From positions 496,001 to 560,000 of the forward strand of contig KQ964255.1 of assembly GCA_001566295.1 (NCBI GenBank): a DNA stretch of 64,000 nucleotides, in the 5' to 3' direction. The position numbers and the translations under genes are program-made. The notes below the pieces were generated by a model, which was not told where the DNA came from, did no database searches, and worked only from the letters and a program-made list of their open reading frames with translations. Of this stretch, positions 31,757 through 42,799 are shown piece by piece. The first letter of the stretch is position 1. Each line of letters begins with the position of its first letter. Source of the stretch: Microdochium bolleyi. Its lineage: Eukaryota > Ascomycota > Sordariomycetes > Xylariales > Microdochiaceae.

Positions 31757-33450
31757 ATGGCGACTATGAGCGACCCGGAGTCGTCAGATCGTAGCCACGA
31801 CAGCAGCCATGGCACCTTCGTCGGAGCAAAACATGAACAGGACGATGAGCTCGATCACATGGGGCCAGGAGAAGAACCAGACCTTTTCGACCCTGATGCG
31901 CCGGGCGTCGCGGGCACGCTCGGCCGCGTGCTGAGCAGGATATCGACGAACGCCGGACCTAATCCCGGGCCGGCGCCCGATGGCGGGCGGGCGGCGTGGC
32001 TCGCTTGTAAGTGTTCTGATCCGTCGTGGCTGCTCTGCGGCCGGAAAGCAGTGGTGCTCGCGCCGCGAGTGGTGTGGGCATGAAACATCTGCAGCAACAC
32101 TGACTTTGATTTTTGTGGCAATGTAGGTCTCTGTGGACACTTGATTGTGTCGAACACGTGGGGATTCATTAACTCGTTCGGCATCTTCCAGCGATATGTA
32201 AGTTCACTCTTCCGAGGTATAAAAAAAAAGCAAGATAATCACAACCTAACTCCGGATCTGCAGTACGTCGAATCGCTAGGCCGCTCGCCATCCGATGTCT
32301 CCTGGATCGGCTCCCTCGAGGTGTTCCTGCTCTTCTTCCTGGGCATGTTCTCAGGCCGGCTCAGCGACGCGGGCTTGTTTAAGCCACTCATCGTGCTCGG
32401 CACGTTCCTCATCACGCTGGGCTTCATGATGACCTCGATCGCGACACAGTACTGGCATCTCGTCCTCTCGCAGGGCGTGTGCATGGGTCTCGGAGCCGGG
32501 TGCGTCTTCGCACCGACCATGGCTACGGTCGCGACGTACTTCTCGAGCAAGCGCTCTCTCGCGATCGGCATTGTGGCGTGCGGAAGCGTCACGGGCGGGC
32601 TGGTGTTCCCGGCGATGGCGAGGCAGCTGCTGCCCATGATTGGGTTCGCGTGGACGATGCGCGCGATCGGCCTAGTCGCATTCGCGACGCTCCTGCCCGC
32701 GAATCTTATCATGAAGTCAAGACTGCCTCCGCGGAAGACGGGCGCGCTGGTGGACTGGGAGTCATTCAAGGACCTTGGATATACCTTCTATGCCGTGGGC
32801 ATGTTCTTTGTGAGTCTGCCTGCCTGTGCTGCCCTCGCGGGGGTTCCGCGCCGTCTGATGAGCGGTCCGCTGACAATCCGAGCACGCAGAACTTCTGGGG
32901 TCTGTACTTTGCCTTCTACTACCTCGTCTCGTACAGCACGACCTGGGTGACCCCGGTGCTGTCGTATGTCGACGCGCTGAACCTGCTCCTCGTGCTCAAC
33001 GGCGTCGGTCTCGTCGGGCGCATGCTTCCCAACTACTTTGCCGACCGCGTCGGCCCGCTGAACCTGCTCGCCCCGGCCGGCCTGGTCGCGGGCGCGCTCA
33101 TGTTCATCTGGACCGCCGTCGACACGCCCGCGAAGCTGTACGCGTGGGCGGCGTTCTACGGCGTGTTCGGGGGTGCGATCCAGTCGCTGTTCCCCGCGGG
33201 GCTCAGCTCGCTGACGACGGACCCGCGGAAGCAGGGCACGCGGATGGGCATGGTGTTCACGATTGTGAGCTTCGCGGTGCTGACGGGGAATCCGATCGCG
33301 GGCGCCATCATCACGGCGACACCCGGAGGAAGCTACATTGGAGCGCAGTGCTTTGCGGGCGCGGGCCTGATTGTGGGCAGCGGGTTCATAGTCGCGTCAA
33401 GGATGGTCAAGATGAAAAAGTCGGGCGCGGGGTGGCTCGTCAAGGTTTGA
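31757..33450 (+). CDS. MFS transporter, monocarboxylate (MCT/MCH) type
   Basis: Exons 31757-32006, 32127-32197, 32264-32809 and 32890-33450 encode 475 residues. An acidic hydrophilic N-terminus of about 75 residues precedes PDGGRAAWLACLCGHLIVSNTWG, the DGG-x-W entry motif of the MCT family before TM1. SFGIFQRYYVESLGRSPSDVSWIGSL is the classic TM1-TM2 loop. Twelve hydrophobic segments can be counted, split by a central loop near PPRKTGALVDWESFKD. Fungal members include Mch2/Mch5-like carriers for riboflavin or carboxylates; the substrate cannot be read from sequence. All three splices are supported by GTAAGT or GTGAGT donors and restore family sequence (FQRY|YVES, GMFF|NFWG). It ends GWLVKV. 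A second ATG at 31766 is a possible start. Confidence 0.92.
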
Positions 33451-34016
33451 GTGTTGCACATAATGAGAGTAGAAGAATGGTAAACCTTGGAATCATGGAA
33501 AGCAGACACGACTTGGCGACGGAGGGGCATTTCAGGGTCTTGCAGGCACCGCCAAAACCCGGTCCAATCGTTCCAGAAGATTGCAACCACACGCAACGGT
33601 GACAGTGGCGATCCCTTCCGCATAGCCGCAGTGCCCATGGTGCCTGGTCCACCACTTCCGAACCACCACGGCCGGCGACGGCCTCCCTCTCGAGCAGCTG
33701 TCACGATGCAGCAGTGAGTCAGGCGGATAGAGGCGGGCTTACTGCCCAGTCCCTTCCCTTCCCCGTCCGCCCCGCTGGAAACACCGGACCCGGACCCCAC
33801 GGGCAGTCGGGTGAACGGCCCTGGGGATTGACGAGTTGCGCCTGTCGATCTCAGGAGGTGAGTGAGGGTTTAATTATTCCTCTGCTCCTCTTCTGTTCAG
33901 TATCAAAGCCTGCTGCGTATCCTTGTTTGAGGTGAGCACGGCAAATCTGCAAAATCGCGCCTTCTCTTTACAGATTCTGCGAGCGATCTCGGCCTGCCCT
34001 TCCAACTTGTCCAACA

Positions 34017-34090
<74 letters not shown>

Positions 34091-34129
34091 CATCAACATC
34101 ACATCGCCTCACCACGCAGATCGCCCGCC
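33451..34129. other. Intergenic region with microsatellite upstream of NAT
   Basis: 679 bp carrying the NAT promoter and leader, including the (CA)33 tract. Minus-strand ORFs of alternating Cys-Val across it are repeat artefacts. Confidence 0.6.
34021..34086 (+). repeat. (CA)33 dinucleotide microsatellite
   Basis: An uninterrupted 66 bp CA tract ending 43 bp before the NAT start codon, so it probably lies in the 5' UTR or core promoter. Confidence 0.99.
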
Positions 34130-35224
34130 ATGGCCTCCCTCACGCCTCCCACTTCAGCGCTCTCGCAGGACCAGCTCGAGGCCTACCTCGCACACATCGG
34201 CCTGCCCGCGGACCCTGGTGCCGATCCAAAGCCCGCCGCCCACCGCAAATTGAACCTGCCCTTCCTCACGCAGCTGCTGGAGCACCAGATCTGCGCCGTC
34301 CCGTACGAGAACCTGGGCATGCACTACTCGCGGGACAAGGTCATCTCCCTCGACGTGCAGAACCTGTTTGACAAGTGCGTCGGCAACGGCGGCGGGAGTC
34401 AGAGCAGAGGCCGCGGCGGATACTGCCTCGAGAGCACGCTGCTGTTCAACCACGTCCTGCGGGCCCTCGGCTTTTACGCCTGGATCGTCGGCGCGAGGGC
34501 GCGGCCGAGAGTGAATGGTGTGCCGCAGGGGGACTATACGGGGTGGTGAGTTCTTTTTTGTCTTTTGCTGTCTTGCTCCTCTCTTGCGCTCGCCCCGATA
34601 AGATACTCGTCGTCCTCCTGACCCCCCCACGCTCGTGAATTATCCAGGCTGCACACAGTCAACATTGTCAAGTTCCCCGACGGCTCGAGGTACATGGTCG
34701 ACGTCGCCTACGGTGGGGACCTCTCGACCAAGCCGCTGCTCCTGGACCCCAGCCCGGAGGGCACAATCTCCCACAACAGCATCGGCACGCAGCAGGTGCG
34801 CCTCGTGCGCGGCCCGATCCCGGGCCTGCTGAGCGGCGAGAAGCTCTGGCGGTACGAGTACCGGAACAACAGCCCGGGCCAGGACAACCAGTGGAACGCG
34901 TGCTTCTGCTTCGCCGAGGCCGAGTTCCTCCCGCAGGACCTCGAGGTCATGAACGTGTACACGAGCCGGGACCCGCGGTGCTTCCTCGCGGCGAGCGTGC
35001 TCGTCGTGCGGTTCCTGCGCAACGCCGAGACCGGCGGCATCTACGGCAAGCGGATGCTCGTCAACGCCGAGGTCAAGGAGAACCTGGACGGCAAGACGGC
35101 CGTCGTCAGGACGTGCCGCACCGAGGCCGAGCGCGTCGCGGCGCTGCGGGAGCTGCTGGGCATCGAGCTGACCGAGGAGGAGGTGCAGGGTATCAAGGGG
35201 ACGGCGGTGGAGCTCAGCGGCTGA
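34130..35224 (+). CDS. Arylamine N-acetyltransferase (NAT)
   Basis: Exons 34130-34545 and 34648-35224 encode 330 residues. It is a cytosolic enzyme that transfers an acyl group from acetyl- or malonyl-CoA to arylamines; in plant-associated fungi, members detoxify benzoxazolinone breakdown products such as 2-aminophenol. The Cys-His-Asp triad is visible: Cys99 in RGGYCLES, His141 in LHTVNIV and Asp157 in YMVDVAYGG. Other family marks are LPFLTQLLEHQICAVPYENLGMHY and the loop DNQWNACFCFAEAEFLPQDLEVMN. The splice (GTGAGT donor, CCAG acceptor) rebuilds TGWLHTVNIV, putting the catalytic His just after the junction. Residues GGGSQSRGRGGYC include a Gly-rich insertion before the catalytic Cys. Length is normal for fungal NATs. 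Confidence 0.95.
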
Positions 35225-35605
35225 GCCGCTTTCTGGGGCTGGGCCTGTTGCTTTTGCATGATTGAACGTGCTCTTCACTTAGATGGACGAACACTGCAGG
35301 ATAGATCTAGACGGCTGGGGCGGGCTGATAGACATATACCCGGGAATAGAGGATAGACTTAGCTCTTGCAAATTTTGCAAATGCATACGAGAGCATCAGA
35401 AGATCGCCGTGCCCCATAGTGGTCATGATAGCTCTAGGATTCTGATCCCGCGAAAGAATTCCCAAGAGATTAAAGCGCTCAAAACTCCTATATCCATGTT
35501 GAGAGCCCGCGCAGCACAACTGTTTGAGCAATGAACGCTCTATAATACAAAAGCCCAAACACGCCAAAGGAAAAAAACACAGCCACCAACGGGGTGGTCT
35601 GCAGC
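35225..35605. other. Convergent intergenic region
   Basis: 381 bp between the 3' ends of NAT and the GT32 gene. AT-richer, with no recognisable feature. Confidence 0.55.
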
Positions 35606-37033
35606 CTAATTGTTGCCAACTTCAGCTGTCCTCCTTCCACGAGAGCGGCGCTGATGGTTTGGGCTTTGCCCCTCCTTGGGCTTCTCCTCTTGTTTTGGCT
35701 TGTCCGCCTCCTTGGGCTTCTCGCTCTCCTTGGGCTTGTCCTCCTGCTTGGGCTTGTCGCCCTCTTTCTCTTTGGGCCTCTCTCCTTCCTTTGGCTTGTC
35801 TGCTTCCTTCGGCTTGTCGGCTTCCTTCGGCTTCTCCGGGCTCGGGTCCTTGTTGATCTTCTCACCCTTGCTGTTCTCGACATTGTCCTCGACCTCCTCC
35901 TCCTTCTCGTCGTGAGCCGGCGGGTTCTTAGACCCACGCCAGCTGCCCCGGAACAGATGCTTGGCGAGCGCGGCCTTCGGGATCGTGCCGTCGTTCGTGC
36001 TCTTGGAGTGCGGCTGGCCCATGCCGAATGCGTCGATGGGGAGGACCATGATGTCGCCGAAGATTCGGGGCCCGGTCATGGCGGACAGGTTGCGCAATGT
36101 AGTCAGCTCAGGCTCGATCTCCTGCAGCTCTGCGAAGACAACGTCCGTCCACGCTGCGGGCCCTGTGCTGGTCAGGACGTCCATGCTCGTGGGCTTCAGG
36201 TCTTCGAGGGTCGTGTTGTGCTCCTTGATGACTTCGTGCAGCCTCCGGACGCCGTGATCGACCATCTTGGCCAGAAGCCTGTGCCCCGGGGCGGCCGCGA
36301 TCGTCCACTGGCAGAATTGCAGCACGTGGGGGATGTCGACCCAGCCTACACCTTCGAGCTGGTCGAACTCGAGGCCGACGAGGACGCGGACCTGGTCCTT
36401 GTACTTTTCGGGCACCCACTTGTTGATGGGCTTGAGCGCCACGGTGTCGATGTCGGTGTACACGCCGCCCTCGTTGAAGAGGAGCATGTAGCGCAGGAGG
36501 TCGGACCTGAGACCAGTGTTGCGCAGCTTGTGGAACGTGGTCACAATGTCTTCGCGGTCGGAGTAGTACTTGTCGAGGATCTCATCGGCGCCGGGCATCC
36601 CAACCAGCTTGTAGGCGTAGTCGGGGTTCAGTGCGAGCCACGAGGTCGTGTCCTTGAGCTCGTCGGGGTTGATGAGGTGCGAGAACATGTTCTGCCAGAT
36701 CTTCTTCGGGATCAGGGGGCCTTGAGGGACATTCTCAACGGTTTGCCCTTGACCCCACCATTTGGAGAGTCCTACAGAGCCCGGGGGCGAGGAACTGGAT
36801 GAAGAGCCGGCTGTGGCTTGTTTGCTGGGGTTTGCACTCTCATCTGTTGTGCCGTATGCATAGGTGCCAATATTGTTGATGTGGGATGAGATGTGGTCGG
36901 GCAGGTCGTCTCCGTACCGCGTATAAGCGATATAGAGGAGCGTCACTGCAATGACAAGCCAGAGGCCAAGGACGGTGTCCCGAAGAGGTCTCTTCAGAGG
37001 GCCTCCAAAGCTGAACGGAGACAACCGGGCCAT
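35606..37033 (-). CDS. GT32 glycosyltransferase (Och1/mannosyltransferase-like) with KPKEAD repeat tail
   Basis: A single exon of 475 residues. It is a type II membrane protein: a short basic cytosolic end, a TM anchor at about residues 18-38 (RDTVLGLWLVIAVTLLYIAY), a Ser/Pro-rich stem, then a catalytic domain from IPKKIWQNMF. The DXD motif that binds the metal and GDP-sugar is D194-I-D196 in EGGVYTDIDTVAL; upstream RSDLLRYMLL and downstream WTIAAAPGHRLL and STGPAAWTDVV are GT32 signatures. By family it is a Golgi alpha-1,6-mannosyltransferase acting on N-glycans, or a relative with another sugar. After the GSWRG end of the domain comes an unusual tail of about 85 residues with nine KPKEAD-like units, rich in Lys, Glu and Pro. 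The preceding ATG-less region and the TM anchor fix the start. Confidence 0.92.
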   Translation of the reverse strand: MARLSPFSFGGPLKRPLRDTVLGLWLVIAVTLLYIAYTRYGDDLPDHISSHINNIGTYAYGTTDESANPSKQATAGSSSSSSPPGSVGLSKWWGQGQTVENVPQGPLIPKKIWQNMFSHLINPDELKDTTSWLALNPDYAYKLVGMPGADEILDKYYSDREDIVTTFHKLRNTGLRSDLLRYMLLFNEGGVYTDIDTVALKPINKWVPEKYKDQVRVLVGLEFDQLEGVGWVDIPHVLQFCQWTIAAAPGHRLLAKMVDHGVRRLHEVIKEHNTTLEDLKPTSMDVLTSTGPAAWTDVVFAELQEIEPELTTLRNLSAMTGPRIFGDIMVLPIDAFGMGQPHSKSTNDGTIPKAALAKHLFRGSWRGSKNPPAHDEKEEEVEDNVENSKGEKINKDPSPEKPKEADKPKEADKPKEGERPKEKEGDKPKQEDKPKESEKPKEADKPKQEEKPKEGQSPNHQRRSRGRRTAEVGNN

Positions 37034-39270
37034 CGTGTACAATAACCAGGATCGTGTTGTGTTGGAGTGGGCAGAAAGAAGGCGAGCAATACAACCTTTG
37101 ACAAAGTCGAGAAAACCGGAAAGAGTAGGCTCGATAGTAGGAGAACTCCCAACCAGGGACCGTGGAAACAACCGATGTGGGCAGCCGATGTAAGCGGTGC
37201 AGGTGTGTCGACGGAAAACGAATGGACGGGCAGAGAGCCACGAGGGCCGGCGTGTCCTTTGGAGGACTGATAAGCGCCTCCTTTGAGTAATCCAGAGGCT
37301 CTGGCCAAAGCTTAAAGAGCAGGACACGAAGGGCGAGAAGCCAGTGTGAAAGTCAGATATGTGGGTGGAGGTGCCGCCGCGTTATAGGTGCGTACGACCG
37401 GGTGGCTTTGAATGAACCCTTGGCGGATATCCAGGCCCCAGCATGTAAGATCGTAGACCCGGACCAATACGAGCGGCTGGGGTGGGCTGATTACACAGCA
37501 GGGTCATCCGCTTCCGAATGGGCAGTGCTGGCTGACGGAGGATGCCTGTTGATTCGGCGCGGCTACGATTCTCTCTCGCCAGGCCGCCTGATGAGACGGT
37601 TCTGGTCTAATGCAGCTGTGACAGCGCAGGCGTCTCGTGGCAAGCCAGCGGCAGCTAAACTCCGATTTCTGGATCCGTTTCTCCGGTATGTGGTTCTGGA
37701 CTTGCGCCTCTTTCTAAGGAAAAGCCGCGTAGATGTTGAGACTGCACGAGCAGGTACGTCTTGTAGTTTGCTGGATTCTTTTCGCGAAGGTATGGGTTGA
37801 GGGGCGTGCTTCACGCAGGTGCTGGATTGTTGAAACTGCACTTGGCGTGTTCAAAACCCATTGAGAAAGCAGACCGGAAGAACTTCTGGAAAGCGCAGGA
37901 CCATATGCTTTTGCCCAGACCACATGTTCGGGCGCACCAAGGGAGCGAGTGGAGGGAGGCATCGGCATGGCGGCCTCGTAGATCGCGTCGATAAGCTGGA
38001 CTTTGACTATCTGCCGTCTCTCCTTCGCGTCCCACGTCTTGACTCAGATGGAAACGGGCCTTGTGGCCAGAGACATGATCTGTTGGGGGGGGTTTTCGGC
38101 GTTGCTGCTAGGAAAGTTTACAGCAGATGATCCAGACCAGTCTGCCGGTATGTGGGCTTGAGGGACGCTCGCCGTTGCCGAGTTTGTCCTGGCATTGTAA
38201 GAGCAGCAGCCTGTCGTGCATTCCACGCAGAATAAACTGTAGAAAGGTTCGCCGTTAAAGGAGGCGCATGTCACCATGCCGCGCATGAAGCTGCCAGGGA
38301 CAGAGCGCTGAGGGACCTCCACGCAGGGCAGGCAGGAGATGGGGCCTGGAGCGCGCCGGAATGTGAGACACTGCTGTGCTGCTATGTGCATATGTCGACA
38401 GGTGTCAACGTCGCGATTCGTCCGGTCGAGCGAAGGGATGGACGCACCTGCCGAAAGTCCTGGCCCAGCTGGGGTCTCACCTGCAACCTCCAGGGCCCCA
38501 AGGCACCTGCCCCTCCCCGTTGTAGGCTATTCAAACGTGCAGGTTCCGCTGCGGCGGCGGAAGGGCTTATTTGCTTTTGGAAGGGGTGAGGTGCCATCGT
38601 ATCTCGACGTCGTACCATTGAGGATGTGCTTCTCGTTCTTGGCGTAAGCGAGCTGCATGTCAGTCACCAACTGACGGACCGGGATGATCCTGGCTTCTCC
38701 TTGCGGGACGGGAACGCCTCGGCCGAGGGCGGAGGATTGCCCGATCTGGCGGCGGCGTGTCCTGGGTGGGTCGGTCTCGACGATGCGTGCGCTGGAGACC
38801 GGAGGGGACGCGATGGGCGTGATGGGAGCCAGAGGAAGCCGCCGCAGACGATAAGGATGCACCGTGATGGCTGGCCGAGACTGTCTGTGTACGGTGCCTG
38901 GCGTGACGGTTGGTGGTCAGCACGACGTTAGATGGTGGGAGAGCTCCACCCTGCACGTTGTCGGAGAGGACAGGGCGAAACAAGCACTTCGCAAATCACA
39001 CTGACAAGTCACGGCAGATGCAAACGAGACATGGGCGCGAACGACGCTGCACAACTTCCAGGGGAGCATATGCAATACAATGTATTGTCCAATACAGACT
39101 CATCTGGTCCGAACGCCACCATGCTGGAAGGAATATCCCAAGCGAGACAAAATGAAAACCGGCTCATATAATATGGCAGTGAGCATGCCGCCAAACCATC
39201 CCTGGGCCCAGAAGAGCAGCTGGGCCCTCACGTCACCTCCCTCGCCACACGATCACCACCAGTCAACCAT
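37034..39270. other. Gene-poor intergenic region
   Basis: 2.2 kb. Left part: promoter of the GT32 gene. Right part: 3' flank of the ACAD gene. ORFs such as plus 37402-37800 have no domain and no coding bias I would trust. No RNA gene seen. Confidence 0.5.
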
Positions 39271-40969
39271 CTACAGCTTCATGCCAGTCGCCTGACCGAC
39301 CTTGAGGCCCTGCCGCATGCTCAGGTCGAGCATGATCTCCTCGGAGCCGCCGGGGATCGCATACGCGCGCACATCGCGGTACAGCCGCTCGACCTTGGCG
39401 CCCTGGCCGCCACGCGAGTAGCTGAGACCGCCAAAGATCTGCGACGCCTCGCGCGCGCAGAACTCGAATGTCAGCGTGCTCTGCGCCTTGAGGCCGGCAA
39501 TGGCGCCGCCCAGCCGGAGCATCGCCTCCTGCTCGCCCATTTTCTCGCACTGGTAGATGAGGTTCTCGAGCCAGTTGTACGAGGCCTCGGTCTGGCGAGC
39601 CATGTTGGCCAGCTTCATCCGGATCACCGGGTGGTTGATGAGCTTCTGGCCAAACGTCTGGCGCTTGTTGGCGTACTTGACCGACTCCTCGTAGCAGACG
39701 CGCGCGAAGCGCAGGGACTGGATGATGATGCCGATGCGCTCGTGGTTGAAGTTGGTCATGATGACCTTGAAGCCCTGGTTGACCTTGCCGATGACGTTCT
39801 CGACGGGGACCTTGACGTCCTCGAACGTGATGTACGTGGTGCCGCTGGACCACACGCCCTGGCAGTCCATGCGGCGCGTGCTGACGCCGCCGAAGCTGCG
39901 CTCGATGAGGAGCAGCGAGACGCCGCCCATGCCCTCGCCGCCGGTCCGGACGGCCGTGGTGAAGTAGTCACACCAGATGCCGTTGGTGATCCACTTCTTC
40001 TCGCCGTTGACAATGTAGTGCTTGCCGTCCTCGCTGAGCTTGGCCTCGCACGTCAGGTTGGCGACGTCGCTGCCCGCGTCGGGCTCGGTAATCGCCAGGC
40101 AGATGCGCTTCTCGCCCGAGAGGAGGCCGGGCATGATGCGGTCCTTGACCGACTTCTTGGCGAACTTGATGGCGGGCGGGCAGCCGATGCCGAAGCCGCC
40201 AATCATGTTCCAAACGAAACCGCCGGAGCCGACGCGGGACAGCTCGTCGGTGATGATCATCTCGTGGAACAGGTCCCAGTCCTCGGGCGCGACCGACTTG
40301 ACATTGTTGCCATTGGTGTACTGCGTGGGGTACTTGACGCCCAGCAGGCCGGCGAGGTAGCCGCGGCGACCGGCCTCGAGGAAGATCTCGTTGGGCACCT
40401 CCTTCTTCTCGTCCCACTCAGTCACATTGGGCTCGATCGCGGTCTCGACCCACTCGCGGACCTCGGCGCGGAGCGCGGCGTGCGTCTCGTTGAAGTAGGG
40501 CGAGTGGTACTAGGGCGGATGTCAGCAGGGTGCGGGGAAACCTCGTGTAGAGTTGCGAACTTACGCTCTGGTACCAGCTGGGGTCGGCGTAGGGGATGAG
40601 GTCGCCAAAGGGGTCCAGGGCCTCGGTCTTGTCGTGTGACTTTGCGATCTTCTTCTTGGCAGGCTCGGGCGCAGCGTAGACGGGCGAGGGCTTGACCTCG
40701 GCGGCCGGAGCAGGCGCGGCCTCCTTGGGCTTGGAGTCGAGGGAGCCGACCTGGAGAGTGGGCTTGTACTTGTTGAGGATGCTCTGATTGTGGTACTTCC
40801 AGAACTGCTTTGTGGCGTCCTTGCCGGCGACGCGGGTGAGGATCTTCTTGCCGCCGGGGTGGTCGTCCTGGAACTTTGTGAGGTCGTAGACGTCGTCGTC
40901 GACGATGATGTAGAGGTCGTCGCCCTTGTTGTGGGAGGCGACGTCGGCCTTTGTGAATGTCTTGGCCAT
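39271..40969 (-). CDS. Cytochrome b5-acyl-CoA dehydrogenase fusion
   Basis: Exons 40969-40565 and 40509-39271 encode 547 residues. Residues 1 to about 78 are a cytochrome b5 domain with both haem ligands (His37 in DDHPGGKKIL and His60 in FWKYHNQS). A Pro/Ala/Lys linker (about 80-120) joins it to a full acyl-CoA dehydrogenase: ITEPDAGSDVANL (flavin and substrate loop), WITNGIWCDYFTTAVRTG, RQTFGQKLINHPVIR, and IPGGSEEIMLDL, with the predicted catalytic base in GGSEEI. The phase-0 intron (GTAAGT to CTAG) lies between the linker and the dehydrogenase. The enzyme would oxidise an acyl-CoA at C2-C3 with FAD, and the fused b5 suggests an electron route other than soluble ETF. The C-terminus is MKL, not a canonical PTS1; no mitochondrial presequence is visible, so location is open. 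Confidence 0.94.
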
Positions 40970-42799
40970 GGCTGCGGGTTGTGCGTAAGAGGCTCAGAGG
41001 AAGAAAGAAGCACAAAGAGATTTCCGATGGAGCTCGTCGGGAGAGTTGTGGAGGAGGGGGCTCTGGGGGCGGGAGGATGGTTTATAGGGCGCGGCGAGGG
41101 CTGCCAAAAGGTCCGCGGATCACGAGGAGGGTTTGAATTGGATGGGGCGCGATAGGGCCGTTGCGACTGGCGACACTGGGGAAAGGCTTGCTCGGCAAAA
41201 ACGGAGGTGGAGCAGGCGGGCACGGGCTGTCACATGTCGGCCGCAAGCAGACCAGACGTGGACGTGGCTGTCGACTTCCCCATGGGGCTCGCCAGACCCG
41301 AAGATGGGGGTCTCCTGTCGTCCGAATGTTCTCGCCTTTAGCAGTGCTCTGGTTGGTGCGAAGCAGCCGGCAGCTCTGTCCTGGTTACCGCGACTCGCAG
41401 GCCCTCATGATGCTCGCATGGCATGCACTTGCGTGCTGGACAGAGGACTTTAGCGGGCCGTGGTTAAAGAAGTCTGGCGCTCCTGACAATGATTCTCTGC
41501 GCAGTGTCTGGTCCTGCGAGAGCCATGATAGACGGTCCGGACTGCCACTCGCGCACGATTGCATCTGCCACGACTGCATCTGCCTCCCAATTGCTGCAGC
41601 AATGTCGCTGATGGTCATGTGGCCGCACCTGACATGTGAAAGCCCGGGTGGGGCCTGCTGGTCTGATCCCTGATGTCATGATTGTCAGCAGCAAACGACG
41701 GCGCGTGGTGGGGACCTGCAGCGAGACTGGCGCTTGTGCCGAGGCTGTCACGGTCCCTTGCTGCTTCCTGCCTGCGACGCAGAGGCCTTGCAACTTCTGT
41801 ACGGAGTGCAGCACAGAAGGCGGCAATGACATTTGACGCGAGTATGAGACGTGCAGAGAGTTAAGATGTCGCAGGACGGGCCTTTGTGCGTCACCAAAGA
41901 CAGCCATGCCATACCACCACAATATCACCGAGTCCGATGCCCTTGACTGCTTGCTTCATCGCGAGATTGATCCTTGATGTGCGTGAGTTTCGTCTGCTAC
42001 GCGCCCTGCACCCAGCCCTCGATCGCACCACCCAGAGCCCTGCCGAGCAGAGATCGCGAGGATACCGAGACAGCTCTCGCTCGCTGCTTTTCCCCAGAGC
42101 TCGCAAGACAAGCTCACCACGGGAGCGATGCAGGTACAGATGACAAGACCCCCTGGTCGAGATCCGGCAGTTTGCCGAATCTGGCCTGCGTCCCCGACCT
42201 CCTCCCCCGCTGCGGTGATGCAGGCAGGCACCAGGTCGGACAGTGTCACGTCGCGGTCGGCTCCAAGCCCGCGTCAGGTAATACTGTGCCCCGGACTCGG
42301 CCAAGGTCTAGCAGGATCCCATCGCCTGGCCTGTCACGGCGGCGGCAGAGCATCGCGTGCTGAGGTCCTCGCCTCGATCTTCCAGAGCACAGGCTCTTGC
42401 CCATCTCATCGAAGCTCGGTCGAGATCTAGATTTTTGAAGTAGGCTAAGCTGGTGGAATCACCGGGATAAGCGGCACGACGGAGCTCGCCAACCAGGGCC
42501 GTGGAGGCGTGCCCTCGCCTAATCATGCCATCGCACGTGTATGACAAAGTAGCACATCTCGTCCCGTCGATCCCACCACCAATCTCTTTCTCCCAGATGA
42601 GAGCACCGGAGTCGTTTTCCTGAGACAGCGGAGCACCTGTCAGACGGGACATATCGACTTGTCAACATCACAGAAAGTCGTAGCTCGTGTTGGGCTTTCA
42701 CTACTGGAGATGCAACATATAAAATGGCGCCCATCTCACGATGGCGCGAACCCCAGAGCTGCTTGAGAGAGTCATCAAGAAAAGATACAGTCTCAACAA
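40970..42799. other. Divergent intergenic region
   Basis: 1.8 kb between the ACAD start and the S/T-rich secreted protein start. A TATA box lies near the right end. No gene or RNA recognised inside. Confidence 0.5.
42718..42724 (+). promoter_or_regulatory. TATA box of the S/T-rich secreted protein gene
   Basis: TATAAAA 82 bp before the ATG at 42800. Confidence 0.6.

Noticed and set aside
33874..34115. Minus-strand Cys-Val repeat ORFs
   Set aside because: Direct translation of the CA microsatellite.
35594..36802. A 402-codon plus-strand ORF opposite the GT32 gene
   Set aside because: Complement of the Lys/Glu/Pro tail gives Leu/Phe/Gly repeats that mimic membrane spans; the minus strand has the DXD enzyme.
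35309..37491. A near-identical 18-bp sequence (CGGCTGGGGYGGGCTGAT) on both sides of the GT32 gene, suggestive of a duplication or mobile element
   Set aside because: With one mismatch and no extended similarity, such a pair is expected about once by chance in 64 kb.
39631..40599. A 322-codon plus-strand ORF opposite the acyl-CoA dehydrogenase
   Set aside because: Shadow ORF; composition rich in Leu, Asp and Val, no domain.
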